A stretch of DNA of 64,000 bases, from NCBI GenBank assembly GCA_041660045.1, contig JBAZXA010000014.1:26735-90734 (forward strand), read 5' to 3'. Position 1 is the stretch's first letter. Each line of letters opens with the position of its first letter. Of the stretch, positions 8,687-16,486 are shown one piece after another. Both the position numbers and the translations under genes were made by a program. This DNA is from WM-3-3 sp041660045. Its GTDB lineage: Bacteria > Pseudomonadota > Gammaproteobacteria > Methylococcales > Methylomonadaceae. The notes under the pieces were generated by a model. That model did not search any database. It had not been told where the DNA came from and saw only the letters and a program-made list of their open reading frames with translations.

Positions 8687-9978
8687 TGGGCTAATACGGT
8701 TAATTTATCAGCACTGGCTTTAATGACCGGTACTTGTTGCTTAAGGATAGGCAAAAGCCAGTGCGCCAAGCGTAACGCTAACCGATAACACGTATAACCC
8801 AATCGCTGGACAGCGGCCTTAATGCCAACATAATCAATCTGTCGGTCGCGTATTTTCCCGCGCCTATGTAGCCAGTGCAGCAAACCTGTAAGGTAAAGTA
8901 CTAGCGGTATAAAACCTGTCATAAACCACACCCGTCGGCCAGTGTCACCCAGGGCTTCACCCGTGTGCAGCGGCCACATCAAGCTAGCAAAACGCTGGCC
9001 AGTAGAAAACTCACCCGGATCCCGCACTTCCCGGATATGTCCACTCCAGCGGTCTACCCAAACCATGGTTAAGGGGTGTTTTTGGTTAAGTTCGCGGCCT
9101 AGGCGTAAATTTACCCGGTATGTGCCCGTTTCACCAACAGGCGTAGTGATGCGTCGTAATTGTGAGCGTTTAAAAGCCCCACGGGCGATAAACTCTGCAT
9201 CTTCCAGAACGATTGGCCGGTTATTCGGCTGCGCACTGCTACGGATGTTAGGTCCGTTATTGCCGTGCGTCATCGCGGTTGATTGGGTAAGGTTTTCTAA
9301 CAACACCGGAAAACTCAGTTGAAAACCAGTAAACGCCAAAATTAATAAAGCGGGCGCACCCAAAAATCCCAGCAGCTTATGACCATCAAATGCTAACTTT
9401 AATACGCCACTATTACAGCGCAACCTAAACGCAGTTTTTAATTGCGCGTATCCTGGCCACCATAAATACAGCCCGGATAGTATCGACAGTAACATTAAAA
9501 AGCCAAGCCCACCCACGCATTGCCAGCCCCAACGCTCCATGCGCAATTGCGTGTGTAAATCCAGTATCCAAGTGACTGTCGTTTGCCCCCAAAAACGGCT
9601 GGCCACCACTTCTGCGGTATAAGGGTTTACCGACACCATCAGCGGCGCATAGTATTCAAAAAATGTTTCACGCGGCTTGTCAAACCACGCGGTGATCATG
9701 CCATGGGGTGTACGTGGCATTTCTAGTGTCCACGCCCCTAGCCGGTTAGGGTGCTGCATGCGTACCGCAGCCATGATTTTATCTAACGGTAGGTAATCCG
9801 CCAATGGCTGATCAACCACTAATTGAGGGTTTAAAAGTTCATCCAGTTCATCGCGGTAAACACTAATACTGCCTGTGATACCTAAGATAACGAAAAATAA
9901 ACCGGCGCTGAGTGCCAAATATAAATGGATATTTAGCCAATTTGCCCGGCTAAACCTGCGGTATTTTACAATTTGCAT
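8659..9978 (-). CDS. PepSY-associated membrane protein (PepSY_TM family)
   Basis: A 439-residue protein with the classic layout: an N-terminal span (FFVILGITGSISVYRDELD) with the PepSY-TM signature, a periplasmic domain, two further spans around residues 145-220, a second periplasmic domain and a final span near residues 350-370 followed by a basic cytoplasmic tail. Such proteins often accompany TonB-dependent receptors and are thought to serve in iron reduction or siderophore handling. Here it stands alone, not in the iron operon 4 kb away. Starts at the ATG in the frame MQIVKYRRFSRANW. Confidence 0.82.
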   Translation of the reverse strand: MQIVKYRRFSRANWLNIHLYLALSAGLFFVILGITGSISVYRDELDELLNPQLVVDQPLADYLPLDKIMAAVRMQHPNRLGAWTLEMPRTPHGMITAWFDKPRETFFEYYAPLMVSVNPYTAEVVASRFWGQTTVTWILDLHTQLRMERWGWQCVGGLGFLMLLSILSGLYLWWPGYAQLKTAFRLRCNSGVLKLAFDGHKLLGFLGAPALLILAFTGFQLSFPVLLENLTQSTAMTHGNNGPNIRSSAQPNNRPIVLEDAEFIARGAFKRSQLRRITTPVGETGTYRVNLRLGRELNQKHPLTMVWVDRWSGHIREVRDPGEFSTGQRFASLMWPLHTGEALGDTGRRVWFMTGFIPLVLYLTGLLHWLHRRGKIRDRQIDYVGIKAAVQRLGYTCYRLALRLAHWLLPILKQQVPVIKASADKLTVLAHQLFTRLTK

Positions 9979-10032
9979 GCGATTAAGGTTTACAAGTAGC
10001 AGGCGCTATTGTCCCAGCTTGTAGACATAAGC

Positions 10033-10608
10033 TCAACTGATCACATCAGTGGTGTATTTATAAACTTTGAGGGTAGATGACCAATAATCGGGCGCCAATC
10101 CTGCCTTTTGTTTTAATTGCCGTAAAAATTTGGCAGGCTGGGGAAGAACTTCCCAAACCGAAGGCAAAAAAGTGGCCTTATGTAGACCCTCTTGTAGGAT
10201 TAAGCCATCAACGTAAGGTTGTAATTGTTGGATCAAATCATCCTCAGAATGGCACAAAATCTGTTCAGCAGCTGACAATAATGCTATATGAATCTGTAAT
10301 TGCGGGAATTCTTCAGCTTGCAGCGCTTCAAAACGACTGTCATTAAACGCTGCGGCATAGGCATTTTGGGCAATATCCAATAATAAAGGGCGATTGGCTT
10401 CTAAATTGCCAACACAACCACGCAATTGATGGTTAATTTCTAAGGTCACAAAGCTTGCACATAGCTGTCTAAGTTCAGCAGGGATCTGATTTTCTTCGAT
10501 TTCTTCAGCTTGTAGCGGCCTGCCATATTGCAGGCCGCTAGCTATCGCTAATTTAGCCGTCGCCAGTAATTGCTGTTCGTGGTCTTTACTCAATAACATA
10601 CGCGCCAT
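10033..10608 (-). CDS. amrA: AmmeMemoRadiSam system protein A (AMMECR1 domain)
   Basis: An AMMECR1-domain protein of 191 residues from ATG 10608. The diagnostic LRGCVGNLEANRPL motif is present, with AFNDSRFEAL and QIHIALLS downstream. The open frame extends to 10644 but the extra residues are encoded inside amrB; ATG 10608 or 10599 is more likely. The gene overlaps the end of amrB. The A, B and radical SAM proteins form a conserved trio of unknown biochemical role; the human homologues are AMMECR1 and MEMO1. Confidence 0.9.
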   Translation of the reverse strand: MARMLLSKDHEQQLLATAKLAIASGLQYGRPLQAEEIEENQIPAELRQLCASFVTLEINHQLRGCVGNLEANRPLLLDIAQNAYAAAFNDSRFEALQAEEFPQLQIHIALLSAAEQILCHSEDDLIQQLQPYVDGLILQEGLHKATFLPSVWEVLPQPAKFLRQLKQKAGLAPDYWSSTLKVYKYTTDVIS

Positions 10609-11365
10609 AACCAACCACGCGGTTTTTATCGCCCGCGGTATCACCAGAATTGCGCAAGTCTATACATTGAATAGCTAATGCTTGTTCCTGTGCGTATTTA
10701 ATTAAACCGCAAACCGGCGTTTTGCCACAAGCCGAATCAGCAGCTAATTTCTCATCCGCCAAGGCCACAATCGCCAGGCTAGTTTCCGCATCCATTTGTT
10801 TAGCACTAGCATAGTCTAGGTAATGGCTAAGATCTGAGCTAACCACTATCAAGGTTTCTTCACCACCCCAGAGCAACTCTAAGATATGACAAATCTCATG
10901 GGCACTAACCTCACCGGCAATTATCGGGATTATGTCAAAATTATCGAGCATTTCCTGTAAAAAAGGCAACTGCACTTCCAAGCTATGCTCATGGGCATGG
11001 GCTTCTTCAATAAATTCAACATAAGGCAATTTAACTAATTGGCTAATGGCTTTTTGGTCGACACTGATATTACCCAGCGGGGTAGAAAACGTTTGTGCCC
11101 GGGTAACCGCCAAACCTTTAAAAGCCAGACAATGGGAAGGCCCTATCAGTACTACCCGGGTAATGAGGTCATTAGCTTTTTTTAAGCGTGCATAGGCGCT
11201 GGCGGCTACTGCGCCAGAAAACGTGTACCCGGCATGCGGTACAATAATGGCTTTGGGAACCTTTGCATTAGTTTCTGCATCTGTTAAATATTGATCCAGC
11301 ATTTGATGAAGTTGTCCTGGATTGGCAGGATAAAACATACCTGCTACTGCGGGCTGTCTGTTCAT
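10586..11365 (-). CDS. amrB: AmmeMemoRadiSam system protein B (MEMO1 family)
   Basis: A 259-residue MEMO-family protein, related in fold to LigB-type extradiol dioxygenases. Visible: MNRQPAVAGMFYPANP start, IIVPHAGYTFSGAVAASAYA with a metal-site histidine, LIGPSHCLAFKGLAV, and SSDLSHYLDYASAKQMD. These His/Asp/Cys positions correspond to the metal-binding pocket described for MEMO1. It is divergent from amrS across an 83-base gap and overlaps amrA downstream, so a shared regulatory region probably drives all three. Confidence 0.93.
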   Translation of the reverse strand: MNRQPAVAGMFYPANPGQLHQMLDQYLTDAETNAKVPKAIIVPHAGYTFSGAVAASAYARLKKANDLITRVVLIGPSHCLAFKGLAVTRAQTFSTPLGNISVDQKAISQLVKLPYVEFIEEAHAHEHSLEVQLPFLQEMLDNFDIIPIIAGEVSAHEICHILELLWGGEETLIVVSSDLSHYLDYASAKQMDAETSLAIVALADEKLAADSACGKTPVCGLIKYAQEQALAIQCIDLRNSGDTAGDKNRVVGYGAYVIE

Positions 11366-11448
11366 AGGATTGCCTTTTCAATGGATGTAGTTAAATTTAT
11401 AACCTTCTTTAGACGTTTAAATTACCTAATGGTTCCAATTCTATCACT

Positions 11449-12534
11449 ATGCACAAATTCCTGAGCACCGATACCGTAACTACCCAATATTGGCATGCTT
11501 TAGAAGATGGCCGTATCCAATGCGACTTATGCCCACGGTTTTGTAAACTGCATTCGGGACAACGCGGTTTGTGTTTCATCCGGCAAAATATGGACGGGCA
11601 ATTGCTTATGCTAAGCTATGGCCGTTCCAGTGGCTTTGTAATAGACCCTATTGAAAAGAAGCCGTTAAATCATTTTTTACCCGGGACACCAGTGTTTTCC
11701 TTTGGCACCGCCGGCTGTAATTTGGCCTGTAAATTTTGCCAAAATTGGGATATTAGCAAATCCCGCAAAATGGATGCCTTAATGGCCAACGCGGCTCCTG
11801 AAAGCATAGCCCAAACCGCACTACGCCTAGGTTGTGACAGTGTCGCTTACACCTATAATGACCCGGTGGTTTTCCATGAATATGCCATAGATACAGCGCA
11901 AGCCTGTAAGGCACTGGGGATAAATTCAGTCGCCGTATCGGCTGGTTATGTTTGCGCGCAGCCCCGAGCAGAGTTTTATGCAAACATGGATGCCGCCAAT
12001 ATCGATTTAAAAGCGTTTAACGAACGCTTTTACCATGAACTTACCGGTAGCCATTTACAGCCCGTGCTGGAAACCTTGCTTTATATCAAACAGGAAACCA
12101 GCGTGTGGCTAGAATTGACTACCTTGATTATTCCTGGTGAAAACGATACCGATGCCGAGATTGAGGCAATGACGCAATGGCTGGTAGAAAACTTAGGGCC
12201 GGATGTTCCTTTGCATTTTAGCGCCTTCCATCCAGATTGGAAAATGCGCAATAAACCCGCTACCACTAAACAAGCATTATTGCATGCCCGCCAAATAGCA
12301 CTGAAAAATGGGTTGCATTACGTTTATATCGGCAATGCCCACGATAAAGCAGCCGACAGCACTTACTGTCAGCACTGTGGTCAATTACTAATCGGCCGGG
12401 ATTGGTATGTGTTATCCGATTGGCACTTAACTGCCTTGGGGCAATGCCAATTTTGCGGAACAACGTGTGCCGGTGTGTTTAACCAACAGCCTGGCAATTG
12501 GGGAGCAAAGCGCCAAATTGTTGGGATGGCCTGA
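11449..12534 (+). CDS. amrS: AmmeMemoRadiSam system radical SAM enzyme
   Basis: A 361-residue radical SAM protein. The cluster motif is CNLACKFCQNW (CxxxCxxC), preceded by an N-terminal CDLCPRFC and a second cysteine group, and followed by a C-terminal zinc-ribbon-like YCQHCGQ ... CQFCGTTC. The order and the PLNHFLPGTPVFSFGTAGC run are typical of the pyruvate-formate-lyase-activating-enzyme-like AmrS family. It forms the third part of the amr trio with the divergent amrB-amrA. The substrate of the family is not established. Confidence 0.93.
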   Translation: MHKFLSTDTVTTQYWHALEDGRIQCDLCPRFCKLHSGQRGLCFIRQNMDGQLLMLSYGRSSGFVIDPIEKKPLNHFLPGTPVFSFGTAGCNLACKFCQNWDISKSRKMDALMANAAPESIAQTALRLGCDSVAYTYNDPVVFHEYAIDTAQACKALGINSVAVSAGYVCAQPRAEFYANMDAANIDLKAFNERFYHELTGSHLQPVLETLLYIKQETSVWLELTTLIIPGENDTDAEIEAMTQWLVENLGPDVPLHFSAFHPDWKMRNKPATTKQALLHARQIALKNGLHYVYIGNAHDKAADSTYCQHCGQLLIGRDWYVLSDWHLTALGQCQFCGTTCAGVFNQQPGNWGAKRQIVGMA

Positions 12535-12593
12535 TGGTTTTATCCCAAACCGCCTTTAAAGCCGATACCTGCTTTAAAGTTTTAACCATCAGG
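12530..12593. terminator. Long inverted repeat between converging amrS and mtdB
   Basis: CCTGATGGTT at 12530-12539 (overlapping the amrS stop) pairs exactly with AACCATCAGG at 12584-12593. The intervening DNA carries two copies of the self-complementary octamer CTTTAAAG. The structure lies between two converging genes and would fold on either strand, so a bidirectional transcription end is the simplest reading, although no clear T-tract follows. Confidence 0.45.
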
Positions 12594-12625
12594 CAGCAAC
12601 GCGACAGCCGTTAACACAGCAAGCG

Positions 12626-13546
12626 CTAACCCGCCTTTTCTAGTTTTAAAGCGCGTTGTTCCAATACCGATAAGGCAAATTCATAGGCCTCTGGAAAATC
12701 AATCAAGGCCGCTTTTTTAGCTGTTTGTATTTGTTCGTACAAGCCAAATTGGGTTTTATATTTCAAATTTCCAATCGCCATGGGGCCAATACTCAAAAAC
12801 CGTGTCCCAGACACCTCCACTTCCACGCCTAAATCATTCAAACCAATACCGGCAACACCACTAGGCGGTACAGCGTTGGTATCGGCGACAAGAACCAAGC
12901 TTTTAGCATTGGCTAAACAGCTTTCCAGAATCCGCACACCGGCACGTGCAGCACTAATTATAACTTCCGTGTCAGCAATAACTTTCTCTTTCTCTTCATG
13001 GGTTTGTGCAGAAACCCATGATACTTCTGTTTGATAGCGCTCACAAAAGCGAATCGCCGACTTTTCATCATCATCCGCCACCAACTGGCAAATCTTTACT
13101 TTTGCACCTTGTTTTGCCGCTAAAATTGCCGTGCAAAGACCTACAGGACCTGTACCAAAAACTGAGACATTACGACCATTTAGGCCTTTTTCTGTTTTAT
13201 CTTTTAAAATTTGTTCGGATAAGGCAACGATACTTGCTGAGGTCGTATAGGCACCATTAGGATCGGCAAAAACACCAACTTGAAAGGGCCCAACCATAGC
13301 ACTTTTAGCATTTTGGAACATATCAGTCGCCAAGTGCACATCTCGGCCTCCGATAAAAATACCGGTATCGTTAAAACGATTTGGTGGGCGGCAAAAAATG
13401 GCGTCTTGAACCATGCCGGCGACTTGTTTAGGTTCAACATTGGTAAATGGAATCACCATATCAAAGCCCGCATCAGCGGCAATAGTGACATCAAATGGAC
13501 TAATATTTTGCCCTGGCGTTAAAAAATATAAGATTTTTTGGCTCAT
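12626..13546 (-). CDS. mtdB: Methylene-tetrahydromethanopterin dehydrogenase MtdB
   Basis: A 306-residue cytoplasmic enzyme that oxidises methylene-H4MPT to methenyl-H4MPT with NAD(P)+, a step of formaldehyde oxidation in methylotrophs. It follows the MtdB pattern: ILYFLTPGQNISPFDV at the start, DAIFCRPPNRFNDTGIFIGG, FADPNGAYTTSASIVAL, then the dinucleotide-binding SVFGTGPVGLCTAILAAKQG and VADTNAVPPSGVAGIGLND. The N-terminal SPFDV and the TGIFIGG run favour MtdB over MtdA. It stands apart from the mxa cluster but belongs to the same C1 pathway. Confidence 0.93.
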   Translation of the reverse strand: MSQKILYFLTPGQNISPFDVTIAADAGFDMVIPFTNVEPKQVAGMVQDAIFCRPPNRFNDTGIFIGGRDVHLATDMFQNAKSAMVGPFQVGVFADPNGAYTTSASIVALSEQILKDKTEKGLNGRNVSVFGTGPVGLCTAILAAKQGAKVKICQLVADDDEKSAIRFCERYQTEVSWVSAQTHEEKEKVIADTEVIISAARAGVRILESCLANAKSLVLVADTNAVPPSGVAGIGLNDLGVEVEVSGTRFLSIGPMAIGNLKYKTQFGLYEQIQTAKKAALIDFPEAYEFALSVLEQRALKLEKAG

Positions 13547-13761
13547 TGGCTATCTTCCTCAGTTATGTTGTTAGGATTAGATAAAAATATAGTTGATAAA
13601 CTGTTAATTACTAGCAGCATGTCCTCTTACTCCTGTCAATTTAACTAATTGTTATTTAGGCAAAATAATTTAAACAGCGGAAATTTACTAAGACGTTATT
13701 GATTTTTTTAAGCTTGCTTTTATTTATCAAAGCGGCATTGGGAAAAAATTCTTGCAGAACT

Positions 13762-13782
13762 AAATGATAATGATTATCATTT
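13762..13782. promoter_or_regulatory. Fur box upstream of the iron-uptake operon
   Basis: AAATGATAAT-G-ATTATCATTT is a perfect 10-base inverted repeat around one central base and contains the 7-1-7 Fur core TGATAAT-G-ATTATCA. It lies about 100 bases upstream of the first gene of the hemP-tonB-exbBD-receptor operon and about 215 bases from mtdB. Iron-dependent repression by Fur of the rightward operon is the natural inference. Confidence 0.85.
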
Positions 13783-13880
13783 GATCGAAAGTTACGCGAT
13801 GACCTCCCGTAATTTTAGGTTTAATGCACAGTTCGTTCTGTGCATTATTTCCCCCAAAAATTTTACAACCGAGGATTTTT

Positions 13881-14159
13881 ATGGAAAGCCGGACACTAAC
13901 ACCCCAATGGAGCGAGTTAAGTCGATTACATGCCTCAACTTGCTTATCGATGACACAGTTTATTAATGGCCATTATTGCCCGAAGTTAGCTTATGTCATT
14001 ATCCAGCAACTCAACCGCTTGCTAAAACACCCTGATCTGGACCAAGCTTCAGGCAGCCATGAAATGTACCAACAACTGCTAGGCCAATGGCAACAGATTA
14101 ATATGGAATTGTTGCAGCGCAAGTCTGAGCAAAAGCGCCTACAAATGCAGATTCATTAG
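13881..14159 (+). CDS. Small protein of unknown function heading the iron operon
   Basis: A 92-residue protein. ATG 13881 is preceded by GAGGA at good distance; a longer frame from 13824 has no ribosome site. It is soluble, with leucine/glutamine-rich helical character (LAYVIIQQLNRLLKH and a C-terminal QQINMELLQRKSEQKRLQMQ likely coiled coil). I recognise no family. Its stop overlaps the GTG start of hemP by one base and the Fur box lies upstream, so it is probably iron-regulated and linked to heme or siderophore uptake. Confidence 0.65.
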   Translation: MESRTLTPQWSELSRLHASTCLSMTQFINGHYCPKLAYVIIQQLNRLLKHPDLDQASGSHEMYQQLLGQWQQINMELLQRKSEQKRLQMQIH

Positions 14160-14356
14160 TGGCCGTTGATGCCATGAAAAACTCAGCAGGCCAAAATCAA
14201 CAACGTGTTATTGGTAAGGCTGAACAAGTTACCAAACGCCGGCGTTTTGTCAGTCACGAATTATTTGGCGTGCAAAATGAAATTGTGATTGAACACAACA
14301 ACGATGAATATCGCTTAAGAATCACCAGCAACGGTAAATTAATTTTAACGAAATAA
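14159..14356 (+). CDS. hemP: Hemin uptake protein HemP
   Basis: A 65-residue protein ending in the HemP signature: VSHELFGVQNEIVIEHNN, then EYRLRITSNGKLILTK. HemP proteins are small factors found with heme or siderophore uptake genes; some bind DNA and activate receptor genes. Start is GTG 14159 (overlapping the previous stop) or ATG 14174; neither has a strong ribosome site, which suggests coupling to the upstream gene. Second gene of the Fur-box operon. Confidence 0.88.
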   Translation: MAVDAMKNSAGQNQQRVIGKAEQVTKRRRFVSHELFGVQNEIVIEHNNDEYRLRITSNGKLILTK

Positions 14357-14440
14357 TTCCCGCAACCGCGGCATAGCCAGCCAATCTGGGCATACCACCC
14401 CGTAGCCAGCCAGCCTTTACTATCAAAGACGAGGCCAGCT

Positions 14441-15283
14441 ATGACTGCTTTTCAATCCATAGTCATCGATTTTCCGATGATGCCCACAACACGGGCTACG
14501 CAACATATTAGGGAAGTGGCATTGCTTAAGCCGCTTACAAATACGTCAGGACTAGCCTTCAAATTTTCCAAACTACCGGTATTAAGAACCAGGAAAAAGC
14601 CTCAGACTAAAGCCTATGGGTTAGCTTTCGGGCTAGCCTTGAGTTTGCATTTATTGTGGCTAGGATTTTCCGGGCCGGCCACCAAAACGCCAAAAATAAC
14701 GCCACCGAAGCCGATACAAGTAGCCTGGTTAAGCACGCAAGACACGGCAACAGCAAAGCCACAACAAACTGAACAACCTAAAACCCTTAAACCTGAGCAG
14801 AAACCCGTTGCTAAAACCAAACCTCAAGCGCTTAAACCACCAAAAGCTAAAACCTTAATCGCGAACGCAAACCAATCAGTAGTAACAACGCAAGTTACCG
14901 ACTTGGCACCTAGTCCACCCATAGCTGAAAAACGGCCTGTGCAGCCGATGCCTACGGCCACGCCGCCTGCCAGTAGCCATCCGAGTACCGAGGCCGTCCA
15001 AAGCCCGCCACACCTCAATGCCGATTATTTGGATAACCCTAAACCGAATTATCCGGCGATTTCACGCGAGTTAGGGGAACAAGGCCGGGTATTACTACGC
15101 GCGCTGATTAACACGGACGGCAGCGTGGCCAATGTCGCCATACGCACTACCAGCGGCTATAGCCGACTCGATCAAGCCGCTTGCGATAGTGTTAAACAAT
15201 GGCGTTTTGTACCAGCCCGCCAGGGTGATCAAGCCGTATCGGCTTGGGTTGTAGTTCCAGTTACATTTAGTTTAGAAGGTTAG
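14441..15283 (+). CDS. tonB: TonB energy transducer
   Basis: A 280-residue TonB. About 55 N-terminal residues of unusual length precede the membrane anchor (residues about 58-76), followed by a Pro/Lys-rich periplasmic spacer and a C-terminal TonB domain (PNYPAISRELGEQGRVLLRA ... QWRFVPA ... VPVTFSL). It couples the proton-motive force from ExbB/ExbD to outer-membrane receptors. GAGG ribosome site before the ATG. The adjoining exbB, exbD and receptor genes make it a dedicated system. Confidence 0.93.
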   Translation: MTAFQSIVIDFPMMPTTRATQHIREVALLKPLTNTSGLAFKFSKLPVLRTRKKPQTKAYGLAFGLALSLHLLWLGFSGPATKTPKITPPKPIQVAWLSTQDTATAKPQQTEQPKTLKPEQKPVAKTKPQALKPPKAKTLIANANQSVVTTQVTDLAPSPPIAEKRPVQPMPTATPPASSHPSTEAVQSPPHLNADYLDNPKPNYPAISRELGEQGRVLLRALINTDGSVANVAIRTTSGYSRLDQAACDSVKQWRFVPARQGDQAVSAWVVVPVTFSLEG

Positions 15284-15287
15284 TCAA

Positions 15288-15992
15288 ATGGGGTTTACAG
15301 AAAGCCTTAGCCATTTTTTGGCAAATAGCGATAGCGTTGGGGTAGCTTTATTTAGCATCCTGATGAGCATGTCAATTGCCAGCTGGTTTTTTATGACGGT
15401 TAAGGCATGGCAAGCCCGGCAACAACGTCGACACGGCGCATATTTTTTACATCAATTTTGGCATGCCACCTCGTTAACTGAAATCGCCACCCATTTGGAA
15501 CATACTCAAGCTAACGAAGCCTATTCCAATTTAGCGGCGCAAGCCATCAATGCCGTGCGCCACCATGCCCTACATGGAAAAAACAATTTATTAGATGACA
15601 GCGGCTCCAGCACAGAATTTTTAACCCGTTGCATGCGCAGGGCCTTAGATGAGGAAACTGCACGTTTGGAATGGGGTTTAACATCCTTAGCGTCCATCGC
15701 CAGTACCGCACCGTTTGTTGGTTTATTTGGCACTGTTTGGGGGGTTTACCATGCCTTACAAAATATAGGCCAAGGTGGCTTAGCAACCTTAGACCAAATT
15801 GCAGGCCCGGTTGGGGAGGCTTTAATTATGACCGGCTTAGGACTCGCCGTGGCCATTCCTTCAGTGCTGGCTTACAACGATTGTGCCCGCTCCAATCGTT
15901 TGTTATTAGCCAAACTAGACGGTTTTGCCCATGATTTATTGACATTTTTAACCACAGGGCACGCCATTACAGGGCGTGCAGGAGCGCTCTAA
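15288..15992 (+). CDS. exbB: Biopolymer transport protein ExbB
   Basis: A 234-residue inner-membrane protein of the MotA/TolQ/ExbB family with three spans: one near the N-terminus (VALFSILMSMSIASWFFMTV) and two in the conserved domain (LASIASTAPFVGLFGTVWGV and GEALIMTGLGLAVAIPSVLAYN). It forms the proton channel with ExbD that energises TonB. It starts 4 bases after the tonB stop and its stop overlaps the exbD ATG. Confidence 0.95.
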   Translation: MGFTESLSHFLANSDSVGVALFSILMSMSIASWFFMTVKAWQARQQRRHGAYFLHQFWHATSLTEIATHLEHTQANEAYSNLAAQAINAVRHHALHGKNNLLDDSGSSTEFLTRCMRRALDEETARLEWGLTSLASIASTAPFVGLFGTVWGVYHALQNIGQGGLATLDQIAGPVGEALIMTGLGLAVAIPSVLAYNDCARSNRLLLAKLDGFAHDLLTFLTTGHAITGRAGAL

Positions 15993-16420
15993 TGGCTTTT
16001 GGCAGCTTTGGACACAATAACAATTCGCAACCGGTTTCCGAGATCAATATGATCCCGCTGATCGATGTTATGCTGGTATTGCTGATCATTTTTATGATTA
16101 CCGCGCCGTTGATGACCCAGGCAGTAAAAATTGACCTACCTAACGCCAACAGCCAACCCCAGCAAACCGAGTCAGAGGCTATCGATCTATCAATAGATGG
16201 TAGTGGACAATTATTTTGGCAACAAGGCCAGCTTAGCCGCGCCGAATACAACGAAAAATTACATAACATGGCCCAGCTTTCAACAATGCCAGAACTACAT
16301 ATTCGGGCTGATCAGGCTGCGCCTTATCGATTTATTGCCGAAGTTTTAGCAGATGCAGCCAAGGCCGGGGTTAATAAAATTGGTTTTGTAACAGACCCTG
16401 AACCCGCCCATCATCCGTAA
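15992..16420 (+). CDS. exbD: Biopolymer transport protein ExbD
   Basis: A 142-residue protein with a single N-terminal span, INMIPLIDVMLVLLIIFMI, containing the essential membrane aspartate, and a C-terminal periplasmic domain (LHIRADQAAPYRFIAEVL). Partner of ExbB in the TonB motor. The ATG overlaps the exbB stop (TAATG), so translation is coupled. Confidence 0.95.
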   Translation: MAFGSFGHNNNSQPVSEINMIPLIDVMLVLLIIFMITAPLMTQAVKIDLPNANSQPQQTESEAIDLSIDGSGQLFWQQGQLSRAEYNEKLHNMAQLSTMPELHIRADQAAPYRFIAEVLADAAKAGVNKIGFVTDPEPAHHP

Positions 16421-16486
16421 CATCATTAGCCACCCAGCATCCCCTGCCAGGCAGCCAATCACTAAAAAATTGTAAAGGGGATTAAC

